Positions 22,932 to 33,425 of a stretch of 64,000 nucleotides of DNA are shown one piece after another. The notes under the pieces are model-generated. The model was not told the DNA's origin and ran no database searches. It was given only the letters and a program-made list of their open reading frames with translations. Source of the DNA: Lanius collurio (Eukaryota; Chordata; Aves; Passeriformes; Laniidae); contig JACBWW010000018.1 of NCBI GenBank assembly GCA_020086605.1, forward strand, positions 15,328,025 to 15,392,024, read 5' to 3'. Position 1 is the stretch's first letter, and the number at the start of each line of letters is the position of its first letter. Both the position numbers and the translations under genes were made by a program.

Positions 22932-25290
22932 CCTACCTGCCAGGATTTGCTGCGGACCGCTAATCGCTGAATCCTAAGTCCAGACTCACTGGGGAACTCT
23001 TAAATGAGCAAGAGAGCCATAGGAACAGGGCTGACGGTGAGCACAGGGCCTTGGAGGCACCTGTGCCTCTTAGCAAGGGCTGCTGCCTGGAAGCACATTC
23101 AAACCTCCTCTCCCTTCTCCCCAAATCTCCTTTTTATTGTTTACGTTCTAGCGGTTTCCAGGGTGAAGATGGTTTTTATATTTTAAGAAAATAGTTGTTA
23201 AAAGCGCAAAGAAGAGCACTCAAGGGTGGCTTTTCTTTTTTCTTTTCCCTTGTTAAACCTCCAGACAAGAGGGAGAGTGGGAAGACCCATCTGTCTCTTC
23301 TTTCCTTCAGCTTCTCTGTCTTATCTCCCCCACCCCCAGGCAGCATCTGTGCCGCTGCCAAACGAAAGACCCCTCAGTTCCTCAACCAGCATGACCTCAA
23401 GAGCACGCACGAAGCAGTGGTGTAATGAGGCTTCTAGGAAACAGAGACATCCCTGCTGGGCTGGAGCCGATAGGAATCTATCCAGCCACCCCTTAGTGCT
23501 CACATGCCTCTTAACTGAGCTTCCCAGTGTGTCGCAGTGAGGACGTGCCAGGCAGGGGGTACCAGCTTGGCACGCAGGAGTTACACCCGGGAAGGACTTG
23601 CAGCACTGTAGAGTGGCACACCCCATAAAGTGCACAGCATACGCAGCTCCATGTAGAGGGGCTGCAGGGTAAAGGCCTTTCCAGCTAATCTTAACAAGAC
23701 TGCTAAATCCTGAGCTAAAATTGAGCTCTCAGTTGCTGTTGGAGAGAAGAGAATGAATCTTTGCTTCAGGGCACTTGCTGTCATGCATTTCCTTGGGTGT
23801 GTCAGAGCCCAGGTAGGAAATGAATGTGTGTACTGTTTTGAGAAGTTCCTTGTCCCAGTCTGTGGTGTGTTACACGTTTTAGTGTCTGTCCAAACAGCCC
23901 CTCAGCACTGTGCTCTGTGTATGTTTGTCTGTGTTTCAGTTGCTGTACTCTAGGGGCTGGAAGAGTCCTTTACACTGGTGCCATGAAGTCGCTGCTCTAG
24001 GGGCAAACGGCCCGTTTGCTGCCTGTGTCAGTGTGTGCAGCTGGACAGATGAAGGGCATGTTCTACCCCAGTGAAGGGCCCCAGCCCTGTGTGACAGTTA
24101 GCTGGCTTGTGCAGTACATGCACAAATCCATGCCTGCTCACTCTGCTCCATGGGGCAGGATGGAAGGAGCATCAGAAAGTGCTGCAACTTTTTAAGGTTA
24201 TTTAAACACATAATGCTCATTTGAGTCCATGCTCCAAGTTGTGCCTGCTGTCGTATCTGTGATACACACTGAGCTTTGTGGCCTGTGGCTCCCCAAGGGG
24301 ACTTGGCCTCCCCCTGGCTGAGCAGAGCAGGATGGTGCACCCTGTTGTGCAGCCAGCGCTGGAAGGACTGGCCTTGCTGTCATGTAGCTGTGGAGCTTTT
24401 CTGTCAGGGCTTTCCTCTGATACCTGTCTCTGGGTGGAGCTGCTGGGCCGAGTTGCCTGTATCCTGCAGTGCTGGAAACAGAGGACAGCTCAGAGCCCAG
24501 TCAGCAATGCTGCAGAGAGGTCTCCAGAGTAGGATGTGAGGCTTGGGGAGCAGCATGTGCAAGGAGGAAACTCATCAAGTGCTGCCACAAGCTCTGCACA
24601 CTGTGTTGCTTCCAGGACACATGATGGCCCTGTGGTAGGAAAAGGCTGCAGCTTCCTTCCAGCTTTTATCTTGATGGTCCTTTGTCACACTGCCCAAAGG
24701 GCTTGACAGGTTCTGTGCTTCTGTTGAGGCCAGAACCAGTATGGGAAAGGGTATTTTGGGGATCACTAACCTGCCACTTGGACCTCTTTTAGCAAGGATG
24801 TGCACAGCTGTAGGAGCATGGCTGGCTGCTGTGGATTTTAAGCTATAAGGAGCAAATAAGAGTTGCTTGGTAGAAGCCAGTTGTTAATCCCCTGATTTAT
24901 GGATGGTAGAGCACTTACTATGTATCACCCACATTGTCTCTTTACTCCTCTTCTCCACCTTCCCTTCCTCACCCTTCCCTCAGTGTGGATGTTGCGTTGC
25001 TTCCCTGAGCCAGATCACAAAGGCCAGGCTGCTTTAGAGCCTTACTACTGTTTTAAACACGTTATGCAACAGTGTTCTCTAAGTTTGGGTAACAGTGGTG
25101 TTATGGATGGTGGCTTGTTCTGCAGAGACCTTAACATACTTGGTCTCCCTGCAAAATCTGGGGTGGTTGGTAAGAAGCCAGCCATGGTTTTACATGTAGC
25201 TTGGAATAACAGAGCTGTTTCTTGTAACCAATAATCCCTGCTTCCTCCTTGCACTGAAATTAAATTGGACACTGAAATCCCAGTCTAGTC
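22932..25290 (+). other. PCYT1A: PCYT1A 3'UTR
   Basis: Non-coding sequence follows TAA, with no splice-compatible coding exon. The only good poly(A) hexamer before the SLC51A side is ATTAAA at 25259-25264, followed by a 12-base T run. That gives a 3'UTR of about 2.3 kb. Positions 24150-24265 share a diverged direct repeat with 25728-25838 beyond the predicted 3' end. Confidence 0.6.
25259..25264 (+). terminator. PCYT1A: poly(A) signal (ATTAAA) of PCYT1A
   Basis: ATTAAA is the commonest variant hexamer. A strong T-rich element follows about 25 bases later (near 25290-25302), as expected for a cleavage site near 25280. Confidence 0.55.
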
Positions 25291-25302
25291 TTTTTTTTTT
25301 TT

Positions 25303-26325
25303 CCTTCGTTTTGTTTTCTCCCGGATTTCTGGACCAGTCTTCTCCAGCACTGTCATGTTTTATCAGGAATAGGATCTTTCAGCAAAACAAGCCAAGTTCC
25401 TCAGAATCCTCTTGTTACCCACAGATAAACCCAGTGCTGCTGCTTCAGGACTGTCCTGCACAACTCTAACCCATCCCTCACTCTTCAAAAGAAGCATTCA
25501 AAAGAGACGTGCTTGAATTAAACATGAAGTAAAACATGCAGTGAGAAAACAGAACTTTACTAGCACTCAGTGAAGAACACTGTGGAGTTTGACACTGCTA
25601 AATCCAGAGGCATCTACACATGTGAGACAGCCCTGTCTCACTTCTTCTGTAGACCTGGAGTATGCGCTCCTGGGAGGAGATTTTCTGATGGCAGAAAACA
25701 GCAGCAACAGGGCAGAGCTGAGAGGTGCCATGGATGGTGGTAGAAGCAAGAGAATCAGAAAGTGCTGTGAATTTTTAACATGTGATCTGCTCATTTGAGA
25801 CCATGGTCTGAGTTGTGCCTCTGGTGTCTGTAATGAACACTCGGGGTCAAAAGATTACCTAATGGTTTCTGCAAGTTGTCATTGCTCCTGATGTCCATCT
25901 CCACTTCTAGAGCAGATACTGGTACTAGACCAAGCCTGATCAAGGCAGCATTAACTAATTGCCAATGTTGCGAAGGTGCTTCAAGGCTCCTTCTTTTGCC
26001 TGGCCCCTGACTGGCAGATGCAGATGCTCCCTCTGTGCTCTCAGGAGCAGCCAGTGCCATGGAGAATGTGCCCACGGGACAGGCCAGACCCATACCAATG
26101 TCTTGGGAGAAATCACCATTGCTGTGGACTTGCCTTGGCTGTGGGACCCCAACCAGCAGCACCCAGAGCTCAGTGTCACAGCTGGATGTTGGTCATCCCA
26201 TTACAGTCCCATGCCATGGCTATGTTGGTCTGGGCTCCATCCTCCTCCCCCTGTATGGAGTCATCTACCTCCCAGCCTAGGCAGAGATAATATGAACCCA
26301 GTCACCAATTCAAGACTCAAGTAAA
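25303..26325. other. PCYT1A-SLC51A tail-to-tail spacer
   Basis: No exon, RNA gene or repeat boundary can be supported here except the second copy of the diverged direct repeat at about 25728-25838. The short open frames show no protein-like conservation that I recognise. Confidence 0.5.
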
Positions 26326-26327
26326 AA

Positions 26328-26340
26328 TTTATCTTTACTC
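26328..26340 (-). terminator. SLC51A: candidate poly(A) signal of SLC51A (variant hexamers)
   Basis: On the minus strand the sequence reads AGTAAAGATAAATT, containing the variant hexamers AGTAAA and GATAAA, about 225 bases after the stop. No canonical AATAAA is nearer. The call is tentative. Confidence 0.4.
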
Positions 26341-26564
26341 AGTGCTAGACAACAGCCTCAGGGCTGGAGGTGGCTCCATGGACCCCCTTGGCTTATAGCT
26401 TTTAGGTTTCAGACTGTTTCATTCTGTTCCAAGATGCCCTTTCCCCTTCTGCCTCTTCTGCTGCCAGCAGCTCTCCAGGGCCAAGGGAGTAGGAGAAGGT
26501 TATGCAGGGTAGACCAGCCCCTCACCCCACTCTGCCCCTTGGCACGCCAGTTTGTCCCTCCTGC

Positions 26565-28916
26565 TCATGCCTTGACGTCAGCGCCTGTGGGTGCAAAGCT
26601 GACGGGTTGGTACCCTGGCTTGTCATCCTGCTTGCGGTAGTACATCCGCGTCAGCACCGCCAGGATGAAGGTCTGCGGGATCAACAGCTGCGTGTTCATC
26701 TCTGGAGGAGCAGAAGGGTCATTGGAAGCTGCCTTCATCCACCATGCCCACCTCTCAGGCCCTGCTATATGATGAAGGGGCTCAGCCAGGAGCACTGAGC
26801 TGTCCCCCATCTCCTGACTTACGCTGCGACCTGGCCTTGGAGGAGAAGGGCGGCGAGCAGGCGATGCTGCCGTTGTTGGCCAAGATGCTGAAGATGGCAG
26901 GCTGCAGTGCTGTCAGGAGGAGCAGGATCTGCAACCACCAACACACCAGTGGTGAGAGCTGTGCTGCTGCCCACTCCCACCCTTCTCCTTCCCCACTGTC
27001 CTGCAGCTGGCCGGGCTCTCGCCCAACAGTGGCTCCTGCCACATCTTCCCTCATGCCGCCTCATCCCATCTGTGCTGCAGGAGCCCCTCACCTAGAAGGG
27101 AGCTGGGCAGGACAGGGGCTCACCTGGAAGCAGGTGAACTTGGCCTGCATGTTCTGCTCAGCCAGGTGCAGCCGGGCCTGCCGGAAGAGGATGCCCAGGG
27201 CCCACAGCCCAAAGAGGGTGGAGACACCAACCAAGGTGTTGATCCAGAGGGCCACACTCTCCTCTGAAATCTGAGGGGGTTGCACAGAAAACATTACTGG
27301 GCTGACAAAGCTCAGGTGGAGGCTTCCTGTCTAGGTCATCAACCTGCCCATCCCTGTGCTCTGGCACTCACGTCAGCAGGGTTGTAATTCCCATCGGCAG
27401 CCAGGATCAGCCCCAGGAAGACAGCGACTGCCCTGAGTAAGGCATACTGGAAAGTCCCCAGCATCATCAATTTAAGCTTTTTCCTGGCATGGCAAGACAG
27501 ATCAATAGCACTGAGGTCCCCAAGTCCCTTGCCCAGGACTTCTCTTCCAGCCCAACAGAAGCAGGGAGTGAAAACCCTTCAGGGGCAGAGATTTATCCCT
27601 GCTCTCCCTCACCTGCTCATGGTGATTGGGGGCAGGCAGGGGCAGCAGCAGCAGCAGGGCCCAGTGCTGACCACCATGGGCACATCCTTCAGGGTGCTGA
27701 GCAGTGCTTCCTTCCCGCCAAAGCCCTCTACCATGACCAGCATCAGCAGGTAGAAGCAGACAGCGAAGTATCTGGGGAGGAAGAGGAAGGCAGGTCAAGC
27801 CCTGTGGGCTCCATGGTGCCCCTGTCCCAGAGTGGGTGGTACTCACGCTGTGATAGCCATCTCCACCACCATCATGGAGCGCGGGAACCACAGGCCAAAG
27901 CAGCTGATCACTGACACAACCTGGGGAACACGCGAGCTTGGCACACTGACACTCCCCCCTCCTGTGGGCTGGTGTCCCTTGGGTGGCCCTGGCCCCCTTG
28001 GGTGATGCCCCCCAGCACCCCCACAGCCCAGCTCACCGTGGGGGCTGAGCTGCTCCAGCAGAGGGTCTTCATCTTGATGGGGCAGCGGATCTTGCGGGTG
28101 AGGTACAAAACCTCTTCCACGTAGATCACAACCGACAGCAGTGTCATGATGGTGCAGAGGCCCAGGATGATGAGTTGGGCCATGTCCAGCTCTGCCAGGG
28201 AGGGGTGAGAAGCTGTTTTCATCCTGTCCTGTCCCCCCTGGGGCCACTAATGCAAGTAGCTGCCCCAAAACCCACCACTCCACAGGTTTAGGAAGCTCTG
28301 TGCCATGCCCTGGACATGTCTGTCTATGCCAGAGCTGGGGCTTCTGCCCTGCTGCTCCCTGTCCCATGCCACCTGCCCCAGTGCTGGCCTTTCCTGGGCT
28401 GTCCCCATCTCTGCAGGTAGGACTATGGGATGGGAGGCCAAGACCCTGGCAGCAGCCCCTCTTCTGACTTCTGGGGCTGCTCCCTGCTTGCACTTGACAC
28501 AGCCTCCCTACCACCTTCATCCCTGTCCTGCTCCCGTCAGCGACAACAGGAGGGTCCTCCCCACCGCGTCCCCCCACCTACGGTGCAGCAGCTGCCGGGA
28601 GGTGGGCGGCAGGGAGAAGCAGGCTGCCGGCACGCTGAAGTTCCTGATCAGCATCTCCACCAAAGGGCGGGAGAACCTGCGGAGCAGAAAGGGAGTGCTG
28701 CACGGGGCCGCAGGGACCGGGGAACACCGAGCCCCGCAGGGTCCGAGCAGTCCCCTGGCTGGCTTGCCTCACTGCCATACGTAGCCCTTCCTTTACAAAG
28801 GGAAAGAATAATCCAAAATTCTGCTCCAAAAAGTTGGATTTGCCCGGCTGCAAAATGAGACGGGGGGGCTCCAGTACCCACCTGGGGTCATCTGCCAGCT
28901 CCAAAGTGGGATCCAT
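26565..28916 (-). CDS. SLC51A: SLC51A, organic solute transporter subunit alpha (OST-alpha)
   Basis: Nine coding exons, in gene order on the minus strand: 28916-28882, 28676-28582, 28191-28037, 27920-27847, 27771-27613, 27483-27372, 27270-27124, 26928-26823, 26701-26565. They total 1,020 bases, giving 339 aa plus TGA (human: 340 aa). OST-alpha is a seven-helix membrane protein that pairs with the single-span OST-beta. Together they carry bile acids and conjugated steroids across the basolateral membrane of gut, liver and kidney cells by facilitated diffusion. Recognisable blocks are [12 protein letters not shown] at the start, CPIKMKTL and [30 protein letters not shown], the palmitoylation-type cysteine cluster [26 protein letters not shown] in human-like form (here V for T/A at the start), and [10 protein letters not shown] followed by [12 protein letters not shown]. 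The C-terminus is [16 protein letters not shown]. All introns are short (79-390 bases) and GT-AG. The gene is tail-to-tail with PCYT1A, as in human. Confidence 0.96.
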
Positions 28917-29300
28917 CCTGTTCGGCTCCTCTCTAACTCCGTCCTAGTGGTTGTGGGGCTGCTCGTCACCGCCTGCTTCAGCTCCCTTCGCCGGCCCACG
29001 GGGTCAGAGTCCCCAGGGCAGGGACCGCGGAACGATGCCGCGCCTCGTTCCAGTTTAACCAGAGCCTCCAGAGCTTCCCTCCCTCTCCCGCCGCTGCGGG
29101 CACCCATTGGCGTGGCCCCACGCCGTCCCGGCCCACCGAGGGCCTTGGCCACCCGGTTATCGACCCGGGGTGCCGGGAAGGCAATTGTCACCCGTGCCGG
29201 CACGCCTGGGTGTCCCAGGGCTTGGGGCGCAGGGCACCTGTGCTGGGGTGGCACTGCTGCACCCTCGGGCAGCCCGGACGTGGGGTGGTGGTGCCGTGGA
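28917..29300 (-). promoter_or_regulatory. SLC51A: GC/CpG-rich 5' flank of SLC51A
   Basis: The bases directly upstream of the ATG are GC- and CpG-rich, strongest at about 28985-29200, and carry no TATA box. A promoter here is inferred from position and composition. I looked for an inverted-repeat FXR element (AGGTCA-N-TGACCT), known to control OST-alpha in mammals, and saw no good match near the ATG. Confidence 0.45.
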
Positions 29301-32300
29301 GGGTCTGGGACGTGTTCTCATGTCCCCTCAGCAGCAGTGCCTTGGGGGGGCGGTGGGAAGCCTGTCAGCCCCTGCTCTGCTCTGCGGGCCCTGGGAGGAC
29401 TTTGGGTGGCTCAGCTCCAAGGAGCCCGGGGCTGAGCCCTGCAGGGAGCAGCTCCCACGGCACTAGAGGGCAGGGCTGGCCCAGCGCTCAGAGCCCTGGC
29501 CTCGGGACAGCAGCAGCTGTCGGCCTGAGGAGGGGACCAGAGGGGTGGAGGGAACAGTCTGAGTGGGGAGTCGAGGCCTTAGGAATGAGGAACAACGTAC
29601 TTTTGTCTTAGATGGATCCCAGAAGCCACACGGGACCCAAGGGTGTCCACGGCTCCTGGTGTTCTCCCAACCCTTCGAGAAAAATGAGTGCTGGTTTGTA
29701 CTGGGTCTCCGTGGAACCGCTACCCTTTGCCCCTCTGGCAGGGGACTCCTGCTGAAGCCAGAGTGGCACCAGGACCCCAGATGGGTGCTCTGCACCTTGC
29801 TGTAGGAGCAGGATGCTGCCGTCGTCACGGGAATGGGATGGTGGGGAGGGGCAGGCGAAAGAGAATGGGTGTGGATGCTTCAGTGGCCGTGGGAATAGGA
29901 TGGGGGAGGAGGGAGTCCTGTGAGCTTTCTGTGCATATCCGAGGTGCTGTGCATACCTGGCACTCTCCTCCCCTCAGCCCCATCAACCAAGCCCTGTATC
30001 CCTGTCCCTACTCACTCTATGCACCCTTTCCTGCCCTATATGCAGTAACCTAACCTGGCACACTGCATGCTGCACACCCAGCCCTCTCACTCACACACAC
30101 TCACACGTTACACAACCATGGCTGCTCTTGGCCCCACAGAGTGCATGGGACCAATGGGCCCCCTCACCCAGCATCCCTGTGCCACACCAGTATCACCAGC
30201 ATTGCATACGGCTGAAGAAACACGTCAGCTCCTGTCACATCTGCTGTGCTGGCCTTTATGTGACAGTCACTGCAGGCTATGTCATGGCAGTCCTGCTGTC
30301 CTGCTCATCCACCTGGTGCTCATCCCCTTGTGGTCCATCAGCACAGGGACGATCTGCACGTATCCCTGGCCCCAGGGAAGCGGAGCCCAGCCCCAGCATG
30401 CAGCCACACGTGCTGCACTGCTGAGACACGTGCAGGAGTCTCTTCCCTTGCCTGGCGTGGCCCCAGGGCCAGCACCACCCATGGGTGCCTGCTGCACGGG
30501 GGCACACACTGGTCTCCTGGCCCACCACACCTGTGTCCGTTTGTCCCCGACTCACTGCTGCAGCATCACGATGATCCTTCTCACCACTCAGGTAGTGCCC
30601 GAGCCTGATTGAGCCCTGGTCCCCTGCGTTCCGCAAGCACAGCACGCCCCAAGGTGCAAGGTACAGCTGTGGAGCATGGAGCATCCTGCCAGCCTGTGAG
30701 GGGGATGCAGGGCTTGACTCTACCCCAAGCCCAGAGGAGGGGGCAGCCCCACACATTGATGCTCTGCATGAGTTCGTCCCACCACACATGCACACGTGTG
30801 CAAGGAGGGCTCCACCGCTGCATGCACTCCCCTTTCCATCCCCACTGGGGCTGGATGCACCAGCGACACCCACAGCACTGACCTACCTGCACTGAGCCCC
30901 CAGCCCCATAACCATGCCCAAGACGACTCCATCCCACCCTGCATGGGGCCAGGACACACCCACACACTGTTCTGCTGTGGGTAGTGTATTGTGGGTCTGG
31001 GTGTCACCACCCCAGAGCTGTCCCTTGGGGACATGGAGGGAGGTCTCTCATCCCTGCAGCCCATGCTGCTGAGCTCTCCTTGCACCAGCAGGACAGGACG
31101 TGCCTGTGACTTGCTTGCTTCAACCTGCCCCAGGAGCTGGTGGAAATGGGTGTGGAGAGGGGGAATGCAGTGGGATGGGATTGCCCAGAGTCCCTCCAAC
31201 TTCTCCTTTACTCCAGCCTCTGTCTATGTCTGGGATGTATGGTCCACGGCCACCCTTGTCCCCCAGTCAGCCTTCTCACAGGCTGCTACCAGAGCCAAAA
31301 GCTGGCAGGTGAGCATCCCCCCAACATGAGCATGGGGGGCACCAGATGGGTCAAGCTCCCACCACTTTGACCTCAGCCCCAGATCTTCAGGATGCTCCAG
31401 GGCAGAGCAGCCTCAGGCACAGCCCCCTTTTCCTGCCAAAAACCCCTTCAGCAGAGAAGGAAAAAGGAACACAGAGATGGGAGCCACATACCCACTCACC
31501 CAGGGCAGGGGTGATTGGAAGGCTCATGGCCCACTCAGCATCAGGGTGGCTGTTTTGCCTCAAGGAGCTGGCAGACAAACCAGCAGCACTGCTGGAAATT
31601 CTCCACATTTGCTCATTTAGCTTTTTTTTGTTTTAAACAAAACTCTTGGACCATGGAAATCCTCCCCCAAAAAAAGCCAAGCAGACCCTCTCAGCAACCC
31701 GGCATCGCCCACACTGCTGCTGTGTCAGCGTTCCCCAATACTTGGAAAAGCGCTTAAAATGCAAATATTTGCATCAGTTTTAGACAGTTTTCCACCCGTC
31801 TCTAATTCCCTGTGGTTATGGCCAGAGAGGCTGACCTCAGTGGGCACAGCAGGCTCCCAGGTGACCATCACCAGCTTCCCCATGGCCAGGACATGGCAGG
31901 GAAGAAAACTCCTCATTTAAATCCTTGGTAGGAGATGGTAGGAGACCAAAACACATTCCTTCTCATACTCTCCTCTCCCACCCAGAGCCTGGGGCCACAG
32001 CAGATGATTGGAATGCTATGGACTGTGAACCCCACGCCCAGCTCAGGCTGTGGTCCAGCCAGACAAGTGGACAATAAAGATCTGCACCCTTAGCTTTTGG
32101 TGATCCATGGTCACTGCTGTCGCAGGACACAGAGGGACAGACCCTGCTGCCACCATCTGCCTTCAGTGTCTCACAATCCATAACTGCCAAGCTCGATGGC
32201 CTTGGCTGGACCCCTGCAAATTGGTCAATGTCACAGCAACACTGGCCACCAGGCTGGGGAGGGGTGCCAGACCTCTGAGCATCCCCTTGCAATGGTCAGC

Positions 32301-32918
32301 GTGGGGCAATGACAGTGTCCCCAGCCCTGGCCCCAGCACAGCAGGAATGGAGCTGGCTCTGCCCAGCCCCAGGTCTGGAGCCGCCCCACTGATAGGGATG
32401 GCAGGGAGCTCTGCCCAGGTCTGGCCCGTGGATAAGGCCCATGTGTTCCCCACTGATTGCCCCAGGAGGCAGCTAGAGGGGTGGGAGCCACCATTCCTGG
32501 GAGATATGGCCAGGAGGGAGCAGTGAGTGATGAGGGCAGGGGGCCTACTGCATGGGTGTGAGATACTGGGCCCCTCTGGGTCCCTTCTCTGGGCAGGTGA
32601 AGGTGTACTGGCAGCCCTGACAGCACAGATGGTGGGGGAGAAACTGGGGACCCCCTGGCAGAGCAACAGCCCTCCACAAATTTTCTCCTTCCCGGTAGGG
32701 ACCAGTCTTCTGCCACTGGAAAACACTTCCCAATGCCCTGCAAACCCACAAGGCTGCATCATGAGCTTGCTGCAAGGCAGAATCAAGGATCCCACCATAC
32801 CTCAGTTTCCCCAGCTGTAAAATGGGGCATGAGTCCTGCAGCATGAGGGCACAGAGGACTCAGTCTCTCATTGCTCTGGTGCTTGGGAAGAGATCCATGC
32901 GAGGAGTTATTTAGAGAC
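29301..32918. other. SLC51A-TFRC interval, GC-rich part, no gene recognised
   Basis: The sequence is GC-rich with short CA-rich patches (near 30090 and 30785). Many short frames are open because of composition. One run at about 31217-31308 (+) has an acceptor, 30 open codons and a GTGAGC donor, but matches nothing I know. No DHHC cysteine-rich motif was found, so ZDHHC19 is not supported. Confidence 0.5.
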
Positions 32919-33425
32919 TGTTGGGGAGGATGAAATAAGGAAACCTTATAAATATGACTGCTTGGCAAAAGATTTTGGAAATATAAAATCTGTAAGTGAA
33001 ATAGAAATGAAAGCTAGCTTTGAAATATAAGATACCAAGCTGTTAGTTAATGTACAACCAAAAAACAAAGAACTAGCCAGCTGAAGGAGAATCCCTCTTG
33101 GTTGAACAATGTCTTTAGCAAAGAAGAGGATGCTTTAGCAAACAGAAAGGTCCAAGAGTCAGAGAGACCCTGCCAGCGTGGCAGGGAAGAAAAAAGTAGT
33201 TTTAGAAAATAGTTTTAGGAGTTAAAATATAACACAGTATGGTAATGTAGTAGTTTTGATAGGTTGTATGTAAATTCTATAAGGATTGCTGTCTTCTATT
33301 GATTGGATGTTGTAATATTACCATATTCAGTATAGGAAGAGATATAATATCATGTAACCAGACTTTTACCATTCTTACTCTCAGATTCTTACACTTTTTG
33401 CTAACCAGAACAGCTTGCTGTTTCA
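32919..33425 (+). mobile_element. solo LTR-like element of an endogenous retrovirus
   Basis: An AT-rich block of about 500 bases, sharply different from its GC-rich flanks, starts TGTTGGGGAGG and ends near TGCTGTTTCA, so it has TG...CA termini. From memory its internal order of words (TATAAATATGACTGCTTGGC, then CCTGCCAGCGTGGCAGGG, then TTGATTGGATGTTGTAATAT) resembles LTRs that are abundant in songbird genomes. No gag, pol or env frame is attached, so it is a solo LTR. I could not find a matching target-site duplication, so the ends are approximate. Confidence 0.6.

Noticed and set aside
27843..28577. 244-codon minus-strand frame in SLC51A
   Set aside because: It is exon 4 read back through an open intron 3. 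The splice sites and human-like junction SSAPT|VVSV show the intron is real.
31217..31308. exon-like stretch on + (SVYVWDVWSTATLVPQSAF...)
   Set aside because: Only 30 codons in GC-rich DNA, no recognised family and no partner exons. It is likely chance.
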